Assembly (NCBI GenBank): GCA_027051995.1
Contig: JALUFY010000169.1
Coordinates: 937 to 13,911 of the forward strand
Length of the DNA stretch: 12,975 bases
Reading direction: 5' to 3'
Origin: Hyphomicrobiales bacterium
Lineage (GTDB): Bacteria; Pseudomonadota; Alphaproteobacteria; Rhizobiales; Aestuariivirgaceae
Part shown: in pieces, positions 1-8,202 of the stretch
Layout: the number at the start of each line of letters is the position of its first letter
How positions within the stretch are numbered: position 1 is the first letter of the stretch
Program-made: the position numbers and the translations under genes
The notes under the pieces: model-generated
Seen by the model: the letters and a program-made list of their open reading frames with translations, nothing else
Database searches by the model: none
What the model was told of the DNA's origin: nothing

Positions 1-1434
1 GGTATCCATGGCGGCCAGCGCCTTTTTCAGGCTGCCAGGCCAGTCGGCCTCGTTTTTCCGGCGCACCTTGACAACCTTGGAGAAACGGGCGGTGAGCGCG
101 CCCACAAGGCCGCTTTTCTCCTTTTCCCGCCGGGCCACTTGCGCGGCCTTTTCATATCTGGCGGCCAGCTCCGTCAGCTGTTTTTTCAGGGCGGAGCGCA
201 AGGGCGCGCCTTTTGCGGCGATTTTCTCCAGTTCGTCCAGACCGGGCGCGGCGGGGGCGAAGGGCCTGAATTTCTCAAGCTCTGCGGCGAAGGGCTCGCC
301 CTTCATCACCCTGGCGCGCAGGGCTGTGAAGGCGATCCCGGCGGGCGGGGCGGTGATGACGGGTTTTGGCGGGTTTTTCTTCAGCGCCGTGATGGCGGCT
401 GTTGCTGCGGCGGCGGCCTCGGCCGCCTTGTCCGCGCGGGCCTTGAGGGCCGTGAGCGCGGGCAGGGTCTGCTTTTTCAGCGCTTCGAGGGCGGTCTTTT
501 GCGCTTCAAGCTCCGCCTTGAGACCGGAGAGGGCCTTGCCGCCGCCTGCCCTGGCGATGCGCGCGTCCAGCCCTTTTTCCAGCGCATCGAGGCGGGCCTT
601 CAGCGCGGCGATGGCCTGGCGGGTTTCCTCCAGCTTGAGCGAGGCGCTGGCGCTCTGTGCGGCGGGCGCGGCGGCGCCGGATTTGGCCGCCTTGTCAAGT
701 GCTGTGCTCAGGGCCTTGAACTTGCCCGACAGGGCGGAAAGCTCCCGGCGGGTTTCGGCCAGGCCCTTGGCGTTGGCGTTGACGATATCCGCCATGGCGG
801 CGGTCTGTTTCTTCAACGTGGCGATGGCCGTTGCGGTTTCCGGCGCGGGGGCTGTTTTCGCCGGGGCGGATTTGAGCTCCGCCAGGGTCTTCTTCAGGCT
901 GGCGTTTTCGCTTTTCAGCGCGGCGATGTCCTTCGACATGGCCTGAAGCCGCTCCGCCAGCTGCTTGGCCTGATCCCGCGCCTTCGTGGAAAGCGAAGCG
1001 GCCGAGGAGACTTTCCCGGACAGGGCAGAAAGCTGGCCGCGCATGCCGGAGATGGTCCTGCCGGGGCCATACTGATCATAGAGCCAGGCGCCCGCGCCGC
1101 CGGAAACGGCGATGAGGAACAGCAATCCGGCGGCGATGAAGCCGCGCTTGCGGCCCTTGCCGGAAGCCGCCCTGGCGGGCTTCGCCCTGGCCGGTTTTTT
1201 CCCCTCCGGCTTACCGGCGTTCGTATCTCCCGCTTCCGGCTTTTTCCTTTCCGGGGTCTTGCTGGCCTTGTCCGGGTTCTTATTGGCCTCCGCCGGTTTT
1301 TTCACCGCGCCGGGGGCCTGTTTGCCGTCCTGCTTTTCGGGCTTTTCGCCCTTGCCCTTTATCTCTTCGGCCTTGCCTTCGATGACGGTCGGGCGCACCG
1401 CGCCGCTTTTTCCCGGTTTTGTGTCCCTGGCCAT
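1..1434 (-). CDS. Mic60/mitofilin-like inner membrane protein (COG4223), 3' end cut by window
   Basis: The frame is open from ATG at 1434 to the window edge (478 codons, no stop), so the C-terminus is missing. Residues 1-98 are rich in Lys, Ala, Pro and Glu and look cytoplasmic. Residues 99-118 form one transmembrane helix (FIAAGLLFLIAVSGGAGAWL). Residues 120 to about 350 are Ala/Lys/Leu/Glu-rich heptad-like sequence, predicted periplasmic coiled coil. Residues near 379-478 contain EPFAAELEKF, LDELEKIAAKGAPL and an ARFSKVVKVRK segment that match the conserved mitofilin tail of alphaproteobacterial COG4223 proteins. Family members are linked to contact sites and invagination of the inner membrane. 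The start is supported by AGGGGG seven bases upstream. Many alphaproteobacteria carry this gene beside hemC/hemD; here the upstream neighbour is an L,D-transpeptidase with its own terminator. A CATAAT hexamer at 1494-1499 is a possible -10 without a clear -35. The family call rests on architecture and the C-terminal pattern, read without an alignment. Confidence 0.82.
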   Translation of the reverse strand, partial: MARDTKPGKSGAVRPTVIEGKAEEIKGKGEKPEKQDGKQAPGAVKKPAEANKNPDKASKTPERKKPEAGDTNAGKPEGKKPARAKPARAASGKGRKRGFIAAGLLFLIAVSGGAGAWLYDQYGPGRTISGMRGQLSALSGKVSSAASLSTKARDQAKQLAERLQAMSKDIAALKSENASLKKTLAELKSAPAKTAPAPETATAIATLKKQTAAMADIVNANAKGLAETRRELSALSGKFKALSTALDKAAKSGAAAPAAQSASASLKLEETRQAIAALKARLDALEKGLDARIARAGGGKALSGLKAELEAQKTALEALKKQTLPALTALKARADKAAEAAAAATAAITALKKNPPKPVITAPPAGIAFTALRARVMKGEPFAAELEKFRPFAPAAPGLDELEKIAAKGAPLRSALKKQLTELAARYEKAAQVARREKEKSGLVGALTARFSKVVKVRRKNEADWPGSLKKALAAMDT

Positions 1435-1524
1435 GAAAAAACCCCCTGTCGCTCTTGTGGCGGAAGGCCCGCCGTCTGTTCCTCGCGCGCCATATTATGA
1501 CATCCCGGGGCGCGCCGCGAGTCC

Positions 1525-1563
1525 AAAAAAGCGGGCGCGGCATCAAGATTGACGCCGCGCCGC
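1525..1563 (-). terminator. Intrinsic terminator after the L,D-transpeptidase gene
   Basis: On the minus strand a GC-rich stem (left arm GCGGCGCGGC, right arm GCCGCGCCCGC with one bulged C, extended inward by TCAA/TTGA) is followed directly by six T. It starts about 30 bases after the stop at 1595. It separates the transpeptidase gene from mic60, implying that mic60 has its own promoter between about 1435 and 1524. Confidence 0.8.
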
Positions 1564-1594
1564 ACTGATATGGAGGTTTCTCCGCGTCCCGGGT

Positions 1595-2194
1595 TCAGAG
1601 CACGATGACCTTCGTGCCCAGCTTGACGCGGTTGAACAGGTCGATGACCTCTTCATTGATCAGCCGGATACAGCCGGAGGAGACGGCGCGGCCGATGGTC
1701 TGCGGCGCGTTGGTGCCGTGGATGCGGTAGAGCGTGTCCTTGTTGCCCTGATAGAGATACATGGCGCGCGCGCCCAGCGGGTTGCGCGGGCCGCCTTCCA
1801 TGACGTCCGGCAGGCGGCGGCCATACTGTTTCAGCTCGCGTTCGATCATCTCCTTGGGCGGATGCCAGGCGGGCCATTTCTGCTTGCGCTTGATGTAGGC
1901 CACGCCGGACCATGTGAAGCCCTGCCGGCCGACGCCGATGCCATAGCGGATGGCCTTGCCGCCTGGCAGCACATAATAGAGCGCGCGCTCGCGGGTGACG
2001 ATGATGATGGTGCCGGGCTTTTCCCTGGTGGCGTAGCGCACGATACGCTTGCCCCGATAGGTGCTGTGACGGTTTGCGCCGAAGGCGGTGGTGAAATTGA
2101 ATTTCCTCCTGCTGGCCAGGGCCGGGGCCGCGCCGGCGGCGAGCGCCAGCGCCGCGCCGGAGGCCAGAAAACGCCTGCGGGAAGTCTGCTTCAT
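1595..2194 (-). CDS. L,D-transpeptidase (YkuD domain) with Tat signal
   Basis: The protein has 199 residues. It begins with a twin-arginine signal (SRRRFLASG at residues 5-13, then an Ala-rich hydrophobic stretch ending APALA at 23-27), so it should be exported folded to the periplasm. The YkuD catalytic signature is intact: His159 in YRIHGTN, then SSGCIRL with the nucleophile Cys175. Such enzymes make 3-3 peptidoglycan cross-links or attach proteins to peptidoglycan, and a few have other periplasmic roles. The domain fills most of the mature protein, with no separate LysM or peptidoglycan-binding domain. The first ATG after the upstream spacer gives a proper Tat leader, which supports the start. 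The gene appears monocistronic: a terminator follows at 1525-1563 and the acs terminator lies upstream. The family is certain; the exact substrate is not. Confidence 0.93.
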   Translation of the reverse strand: MKQTSRRRFLASGAALALAAGAAPALASRRKFNFTTAFGANRHSTYRGKRIVRYATREKPGTIIIVTRERALYYVLPGGKAIRYGIGVGRQGFTWSGVAYIKRKQKWPAWHPPKEMIERELKQYGRRLPDVMEGGPRNPLGARAMYLYQGNKDTLYRIHGTNAPQTIGRAVSSGCIRLINEEVIDLFNRVKLGTKVIVL

Positions 2195-2269
2195 GACGGG
2201 TCTCCATTCAGTCTCGGGGGCTTTGCCGAGTAAGGCCGGATTTGGTCAATTTTCCCTTAACGGAGAAGG

Positions 2270-2288
2270 AAAAAGCGCGAGAACGCGC
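2270..2288 (-). terminator. Small hairpin plus T-run in the L,D-transpeptidase leader (second terminator or attenuator)
   Basis: On the minus strand the arms GCGCG and CGCGC enclose the loop TTCT and are followed by five T. It sits between the acs terminator (2385-2413) and the transpeptidase start at 2194. It could back up acs termination, or attenuate a transcript that starts further upstream; a TATAGT hexamer at 2319-2324 is the only -10-like sequence there. The stem is only 5 bp, so confidence is moderate. Confidence 0.4.
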
Positions 2289-2384
2289 GGATGCCCCCGG
2301 CCCTTGTTTGCGGCAATCACTATAAGGCGGTGGATGTTGCGCGGCCAGACAAACCGGCGTGAGAAAGATGAAGGGATGGTCATG

Positions 2385-2413
2385 AAAAACGCCGGCCCAG
2401 GGGAGGCCGGCGT
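2385..2413 (-). terminator. Intrinsic terminator of acs
   Basis: On the minus strand a perfect 9-bp stem (ACGCCGGCC at 2405-2413 pairing with GGCCGGCGT at 2389-2397) with a 7-base loop is followed by T residues at 2385-2388, making a five-T run with the last stem base. It starts 36 bases after the acs stop codon at 2449 and has the classic form of a Rho-independent terminator. Confidence 0.88.
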
Positions 2414-2448
2414 CCGTGTCTTGTGTCCCGATATGCTGGCGGGCTCGC

Positions 2449-4398
<1,950 letters not shown>

Positions 4399-4466
4399 GA
4401 GATTGAGCCTCCCCTCTTTTTCTGCGAAATCACGGCCTTGTGGCGGCCTCAATTCAACCGGGCGGC

Positions 4467-4495
4467 ATTATGCGAGCCCGAAAAGCGTTGCGCAA
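4467..4495 (-). promoter_or_regulatory. Candidate sigma-70 promoter of acs
   Basis: On the minus strand the -35-like TTGCGC (4490-4495) and the -10-like CATAAT (4467-4472) are separated by exactly 17 bases. They lie about 70 bases upstream of the acs start at 4398. The -10 matches 5 of 6 consensus positions and the -35 matches 4 of 6. The -35 is at the exact centre of a 26-bp palindrome. Confidence 0.5.
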
Positions 4496-4504
4496 TGCTT
4501 TTCG
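4479..4504. promoter_or_regulatory. 26-bp palindrome over the acs -35 element (candidate operator)
   Basis: The outer arms CGAAAAGC and GCTTTTCG flank a central TTGCGCAA; 12 of 13 base pairs are symmetric and only the pair 4487/4496 is mismatched. It covers the predicted acs -35, as expected for a repressor or dual regulator. The TTGC/GCAA core resembles the TTTGCAAA-type sites of short-chain acyl-CoA regulators (ScfR family, such as PccR of Rhodobacter), which is only suggestive. It could instead be a hairpin ending the ccm operon, about 75 bases past the ccmG stop, but no T-run follows outside the stem. Confidence 0.5.
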
Positions 4505-4576
4505 ACGAATTGTCTAGGGTCTGGCCCAGATACATCCGCCGCGCCGGTCTGGCGCAGACAGCGGGCGAAAACGGCT

Positions 4577-5200
4577 TTACTTGCCGTATTTGGCGATAGC
4601 CTTTTTCAGTTCCGGCGTCACGGTGTTCTTCCACGCCCGGGCGTCCAGCGGGCCGATGTATTTGTAGATGATGCGGCCCTCGGAGTTGATGAAAAAGCTC
4701 TCTGGGATGCCATAGACGCCGAAGTCGATGCCGGTGCGGCCCTTGCGGTCAACGCCGATGCGCGCATAGGGGTTGCCCAGCTCGGCCAGCCAGGCCAGCG
4801 ACTTGTCATGCGGATCCTTGTAGGCGATGCCGGCGATGGGGATGACCTTGTTGCGCGCCAGCTCCATGAGGAAGGGATGCTCGGCGCGGCAGCCGGTGCA
4901 CCAGGAAGCGAAGAAGCTGAGCATCTTGACGCCGGGGGTCTTCAGATCCTTCGTGGACAGACCGGGGATCTGTTTGCCGTCCGGGCCGGTCATGCCCTCA
5001 AGGGGCGGCAGATCGAATTGCGCGGCCATCTTGCCGATGAGCACCGAGGGCAGATGGCGCGGATCGCCCTTGATGAGGCCCCAGACGAAGAAGCCGGAGA
5101 TGGCGAGGAAGATCAGCAGCGGCAGCAGCACGGCGAGCCGGACGCTACCCTTCGCGGGCTCTTCGTCAGGTGTTTCCGGCGTGGCGGTTTCCTCGCTCAT
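4577..5200 (-). CDS. ccmG: Cytochrome c maturation thioredoxin-like protein CcmG (DsbE)
   Basis: The 207-residue protein has a short acidic N-terminus (1-18), one membrane anchor (about 21-43) and a periplasmic thioredoxin-like domain. The family hallmark DPRHLPSVLIGK follows the anchor. The active site is SWCTGC (Cys101, Cys104) and the cis-Pro loop is GVYGIPESFFI (Pro166). CcmG keeps the CXXCH cysteines of apocytochrome c, or the CcmH cysteines, reduced for haem attachment. The start at 5200 overlaps the ccmD stop by four bases (ATGA) and has AGGAG eight bases upstream, so translation is probably coupled. The two residues between the cysteines are Thr-Gly; well-studied CcmG proteins usually have a proline there (WCPTC, WCVPC). 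A general thiol-disulfide protein is the alternative, but the operon makes CcmG very likely. Confidence 0.95.
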   Translation of the reverse strand: MSEETATPETPDEEPAKGSVRLAVLLPLLIFLAISGFFVWGLIKGDPRHLPSVLIGKMAAQFDLPPLEGMTGPDGKQIPGLSTKDLKTPGVKMLSFFASWCTGCRAEHPFLMELARNKVIPIAGIAYKDPHDKSLAWLAELGNPYARIGVDRKGRTGIDFGVYGIPESFFINSEGRIIYKYIGPLDARAWKNTVTPELKKAIAKYGK

Positions 5201-5400
5201 GCGGTCTGCTCCTTTCCGGTCTCACTGGCGGGGGCGGCGGTCCTGGCGCGGCGCGGCGCGCCCAGGCGCTCCAGCTCGGCCAGGCGGCGGCGCACGGCGC
5301 GGGCGCGCAGCCATTCGCCGATGATCAGTCCGGTTATAACGACGCCCGCGACGCCATAGGCGGCGAGAACGAACCCGATGTGTTTGGCGGCCATGTCCAT
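5197..5400 (-). CDS. ccmD: Haem exporter protein CcmD (small membrane protein)
   Basis: This 67-residue reading frame (MDMAAKHIGF...) lies between ccmC and ccmG. It has one transmembrane helix at about residues 8-29 (FVLAAYGVAGVVITGLII) followed by a basic segment LRARAVRRRLAELE, the usual CcmD layout of a helix followed by charged cytoplasmic sequence. CcmD helps release haem-loaded CcmE from the CcmC complex. The start ATG overlaps the ccmC stop by one base (TAATG) and has GGGAGG eight bases upstream; the end overlaps the ccmG start by four bases. A second ATG two codons later (5394) is possible. CcmD proteins are short and divergent, so identity rests on size, topology and position. Confidence 0.9.
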   Translation of the reverse strand: MDMAAKHIGFVLAAYGVAGVVITGLIIGEWLRARAVRRRLAELERLGAPRRARTAAPASETGKEQTA

Positions 5401-6128
5401 TATCCGGCCCTCCCGACCTGCGCCATTTCCATCTGGCGCACGCGGCGCGAAAGCACCTCGGCGCGCATGGCGAGCAATATCAATGTGGCGGTGAGCAGGG
5501 CGAAGCCCGCCATGTTCCACAGCAAGGGGGTGAGAATGGAGGGATCCACCGCCGGGCCGCCCTTGCGCAGCAGCGAGGCGGGCTGATGCAGGGTGTTCCA
5601 CCATTCCACGGAAAACTTGATGATCGGCACGTTGATGACGCCGACCAGGGCCACGACGCCGGCGATGCGGGCAGCGCGGTGCGGCTCGTCCACCGCCTGC
5701 CAGACGGCGATATAGCCCAGATAGAGCAAAAACAGCACGAACATGGATGTCAGCCGTGCGTCCCACACCCACCAGGCGCCCCACATGGGCTTGCCCCACA
5801 GCGCGCCGGTGGCCAGGGAGATGAAGGTCAGCGCCGCGCCTATGGGGGCGGCGGACTTGGCGGCGGCGTCGGCCAGAGGATGGCGGAAGATGAAGCCGAT
5901 GGCGTGGGCGAAGGCCATGAAGACATAGACGCCCAGGGCCAGCGACGAGGCAGGCACATGGATGAACATGATGCGCACCGTCTCGCCCTGCTGATAGTCC
6001 GGCGGGGCGACGAAGAGCGCCAGATACAGGCCGTAGGCCATGACGATGGCGGTAATGGCGGCGAGCCAGGGCTGCACGGCGGCCTGAATCTTCAGAAAAC
6101 GGGTCGGGTTCGCGAGATAATTGAACAT
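5400..6128 (-). CDS. ccmC: Haem-handling membrane protein CcmC
   Basis: The 242-residue protein has about six transmembrane segments and the tryptophan-rich WGAWWVWDARLTS motif (residues 116-128) of the haem-handling family. The two conserved haem-ligand histidines are present: His57 in RIMFIHVPA and His181 in WWNTLHQP, close to His60 and His184 of E. coli CcmC. CcmC loads haem covalently onto the chaperone CcmE at the periplasmic face. The N-terminus NYLANPTRFL is typical and fixes the start, although the ribosome site is weak. It is the first gene of ccmC-ccmD-ccmG; ccmA and ccmB, often immediately upstream in other alphaproteobacteria, are absent here. CcmF and NrfE-like relatives are much longer, so confusion with them is unlikely. 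Confidence 0.97.
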   Translation of the reverse strand: MFNYLANPTRFLKIQAAVQPWLAAITAIVMAYGLYLALFVAPPDYQQGETVRIMFIHVPASSLALGVYVFMAFAHAIGFIFRHPLADAAAKSAAPIGAALTFISLATGALWGKPMWGAWWVWDARLTSMFVLFLLYLGYIAVWQAVDEPHRAARIAGVVALVGVINVPIIKFSVEWWNTLHQPASLLRKGGPAVDPSILTPLLWNMAGFALLTATLILLAMRAEVLSRRVRQMEMAQVGRAG

Positions 6129-6162
6129 GGCCGCAGTCTGCCCCGGATGAAATGATGAGGAA

Positions 6163-6176
6163 TTGATCCTGATCTA
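6163..6176. promoter_or_regulatory. FNR/FixK-like box upstream of ccmC
   Basis: TTGAT-CCTG-ATCTA matches the FNR/FixK palindrome TTGAT-N4-ATCAA at 9 of 10 fixed positions. It lies 35 bases before the ccmC start. Oxygen-responsive control of cytochrome c maturation is biologically reasonable. It overlaps the proposed -10 of ccmC, which would suggest repression rather than activation if both are real. No regulator gene is in the window. Confidence 0.4.
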
Positions 6177-6199
6177 GCCCCATACAGTTTTTCGCGCAA
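6171..6199 (-). promoter_or_regulatory. Candidate promoter of ccmCDG
   Basis: On the minus strand the -35-like TTGCGC (6194-6199) and the -10-like TAGATC (6171-6176) are 17 bases apart. The -35 hexamer is the same as in the proposed acs promoter. The -10 matches only 3 of 6 consensus positions, so read-through from memo, whose stop is 125 bases upstream with no clear terminator between, remains possible. Confidence 0.3.
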
Positions 6200-6253
6200 C
6201 TTACCAGATTGTCACGAACATTTGATTGATTGGCCGGCTCCGCGCCGCGCGGT

Positions 6254-7045
6254 TCAGGCGGCGAAGGCCCATGCGCCATAGCCGACGACGCGCGAGCGGT
6301 CTCCGGCGGTGTCGCCGGAATTGCGCAAATCCAGCAAAAGGGGCTTCAGGCCGCGCGCGCGCGCCTCCAGAAGCAGGCCGGAGAGCGGATGCGCGCCGCA
6401 GGCGTCACGCGGGCCGATATGGGCGTAATCCAGTTGCTCCACGGCCCGGGCGGTGGCCGCGTCATGGCGGCGGGCGGCTTCGTAGGGTTCGTAGTGGGAC
6501 AGATCGGAGGAGATGACGAAAACCGTTCCGTCATCCCACAGGGCGTCCATGACCCTGGCCACGTCTTGCGGCGCGGCGGCGCCCACGACCAGCGGCAGAA
6601 CGGGCACGCCGGGGAAGATGGTCTGGATGAAGGGCAGCTCCACCTCCAGCGAATGCTCGCGGGCGTGGGGCAGGTTGTCCACGGTGACGCCGGGCAGGGC
6701 GGCGATTTTCCCGCGCGCCTCCGTATCGACCTTGACCGGGCCGAGCGGGGTTTCGAAAACATCCCAGGCCGGGGCGGCGATGCCGTGCAGGGGCACGGTG
6801 TGCGCCGGGCCCATGAGCACGATGCGCCGGACGTTCCTGTTGCGCCCCAGGGCGGCGAAGGCGCGCGCGGCCAGGGGGCCGGAATAGATGTATCCGGCAT
6901 GGGGGACGACGATGGCGCGGATGTCCCCGGTTTCCGGCAGATCGCGGGCGGCGTCACTCAGGGCATTGATGACATACCGCCGCAGAACCCGCGGATCATC
7001 GGGGTAGAACGCGCCCGCGACGGCAGGGGGGCGAATGGCGGGCAT
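6254..7045 (-). CDS. amrB: AmmeMemoRadiSam system protein B (MEMO1 family)
   Basis: The 263-residue protein covers the whole MEMO1-like domain. It starts with MPAIRPPAVAGAFYP, followed by IVVPHAGYIYSG, GPAHTV, ISSDLSHY and DACGAHPL, all family signatures. The three metal-binding residues known from human MEMO1 (His49, His81, Cys244) have counterparts at His49, His82 and Cys216, so a metal site is likely. The fold resembles class III extradiol dioxygenases, but no enzymatic reaction is established for the bacterial proteins. The start has an excellent AGGAGG five bases upstream. It is divergent from amrS, its usual partner, across 44 bp; the third partner, AMMECR1 (protein A), is not in the window. 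The family is certain; the function is not known. Confidence 0.95.
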   Translation of the reverse strand: MPAIRPPAVAGAFYPDDPRVLRRYVINALSDAARDLPETGDIRAIVVPHAGYIYSGPLAARAFAALGRNRNVRRIVLMGPAHTVPLHGIAAPAWDVFETPLGPVKVDTEARGKIAALPGVTVDNLPHAREHSLEVELPFIQTIFPGVPVLPLVVGAAAPQDVARVMDALWDDGTVFVISSDLSHYEPYEAARRHDAATARAVEQLDYAHIGPRDACGAHPLSGLLLEARARGLKPLLLDLRNSGDTAGDRSRVVGYGAWAFAA

Positions 7046-7055
7046 GATGGCCTCC

Positions 7056-7083
7056 TTGTCATTTTCAATTCGTTTCCTACATT
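7056..7083 (+). promoter_or_regulatory. Candidate amrS promoter consistent with a leaderless transcript
   Basis: TTGTCA (7056-7061, 5 of 6 to the -35 consensus) and TACATT (7078-7083, 4 of 6 to the -10) are 16 bases apart. Transcription would begin about at 7090, which is the A of the amrS start codon. amrS also lacks any Shine-Dalgarno sequence. The 44-bp divergent gap must also hold elements for the memo gene. Confidence 0.35.
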
Positions 7084-7089
7084 CAATAT

Positions 7090-8202
7090 ATGAAACAAAA
7101 AGAGAAAATTAAGGGCCATCCGGCCCGTTACTGGAGCAGGACGGAAGACGGGCGCACAGTGTGCGAACTGTGCCCGCGCAAGTGCAGGCTGAAGCCCGGG
7201 CAGCGGGGTTTGTGTTATGTGCGCGCCGCCGATGACAAGGGCGATCTGGTGCTGACTACCTATGGCCGCTCGTCGGGCTTCGCCGTCGATCCGGTGGAGA
7301 AGAAGCCGCTGTATCACTTCCTGCCGGGCACGCCGGTGCTTTCCTTCGGCACGGCGGGCTGCAACCTGACCTGCAAGTTCTGCCAGAACTGGCACATCTC
7401 CAAGGCGTCGAAGGAAGACGTGATCCAGCGCGAGGCCGATCCGGCCACCATCGTGCGCATGGCGCGGGCCACGGGGTCGCGCTCGGTGGCCTTCACCTAC
7501 AACGATCCGGTGATCTTTATGGAATACGCCATGGACGTGGCCGATGCCTGTCACGCGGCGGGCATCAGAACCATCGCGGTGACCGCCGGATATATCTGCG
7601 AGGAGCCGCGCAAGGAATTCTTCTCCAGAATGGATGCGGCCAATGTCGATCTGAAGGGTTTTTCGGAGGATTTCTATCACAAGCTGGCCACCGGCAAACT
7701 GGCTCCGGTGCTGGATACGCTGCGGTATATCAGGAACGAGACGGATTGCTGGCTGGAGATCACCACGCTGCTGATTCCGGGGCAGAACGATTCGGAAGAC
7801 GAGATTCGCGCCATGAGCCGCTGGATCGCGGAATATCCGGGGCCGGACACGCCTTTGCACTTCTCCGCCTTCTATCCCACCTGGCGGATGAAGGACGTGC
7901 CGCCGACGCCGCCGGAGACGGTGATGAAGGCGCGCAAGTGGGCCATGGAGGAGGGTCTGCGCTACGTCTATACCGGCAATATCCGCGACGCCGAGGGCCA
8001 GAACACATATTGCCACGCTTGCGGCGCGCTGCTTATCGGCCGGGCGGGCTACGAGATCACCGCCTGGAATCTGGAAGATCATGGCCGCTGCAAGGCCTGT
8101 GGCGCGCGCTGCGCGGGCGTGTTCGAGGAAAAACCCGGCACATGGGGCGCGCGCTATCTGCCCGTTCTGCCCGAATCCTTCTCCGCGCACGAGGAAGGCT
8201 GA
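7090..8202 (+). CDS. amrS: AmmeMemoRadiSam system radical SAM enzyme
   Basis: The 370-residue protein carries the radical-SAM cluster motif CNLTCKFC (Cys91, Cys95, Cys98) in GTAGCNLTCKFCQNWHIS, the typical AmrS/PflA-like context. An N-terminal cysteine set (Cys25, Cys28, Cys32, Cys42 in CELCPRKC and GLCYVR) and a C-terminal one (Cys308, Cys311, Cys334, Cys337 in CHACG and CKACG) could bind an additional cluster or zinc. The protein should use S-adenosylmethionine to form a 5'-deoxyadenosyl radical; the substrate is unknown. FTYNDPVIFMEYAMDVA and NVDLKGFSEDFYHKL are strong family matches. No ribosome site precedes the ATG, and no better in-frame start exists between the upstream stop (7045-7047) and 7090. 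It is divergent from its partner memo. A pyruvate-formate-lyase activator is the nearest alternative, made unlikely by the C-terminal cysteines and the neighbour. Confidence 0.95.
   Translation: MKQKEKIKGHPARYWSRTEDGRTVCELCPRKCRLKPGQRGLCYVRAADDKGDLVLTTYGRSSGFAVDPVEKKPLYHFLPGTPVLSFGTAGCNLTCKFCQNWHISKASKEDVIQREADPATIVRMARATGSRSVAFTYNDPVIFMEYAMDVADACHAAGIRTIAVTAGYICEEPRKEFFSRMDAANVDLKGFSEDFYHKLATGKLAPVLDTLRYIRNETDCWLEITTLLIPGQNDSEDEIRAMSRWIAEYPGPDTPLHFSAFYPTWRMKDVPPTPPETVMKARKWAMEEGLRYVYTGNIRDAEGQNTYCHACGALLIGRAGYEITAWNLEDHGRCKACGARCAGVFEEKPGTWGARYLPVLPESFSAHEEG

Noticed and set aside
8..1552. Long plus-strand open frames (312, 453 and 146 residues) opposite mic60
   Set aside because: They are antisense to a frame with a clear membrane helix, coiled coil and mitofilin tail. 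Their translations are low-complexity Ala/Ser/Arg/Gly sequence without any domain, as expected from GC-rich shadow frames.
2319..2324. TATAGT as -10 of the L,D-transpeptidase promoter
   Set aside because: The hexamer 17 bases upstream (TGGCCG) is a poor -35, and the nearest TTGTCT is 22 bases away, so no promoter was annotated.
5401..6279. Upstream extension of the ccmD frame to a 360-residue product
   Set aside because: The extra part overlaps ccmC in another frame and is Arg/His-rich shadow sequence; CcmD is a small single-helix protein.
6230..7093. Plus-strand frame of 287 residues opposite memo
   Set aside because: It is a shadow of the MEMO1 gene, whose motifs and ribosome site are clear on the minus strand.
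6958..8190. Minus-strand frame of 410 residues opposite amrS
   Set aside because: It is antisense to a complete radical-SAM enzyme; the translation is Arg/His/Gly-rich and lacks domains.
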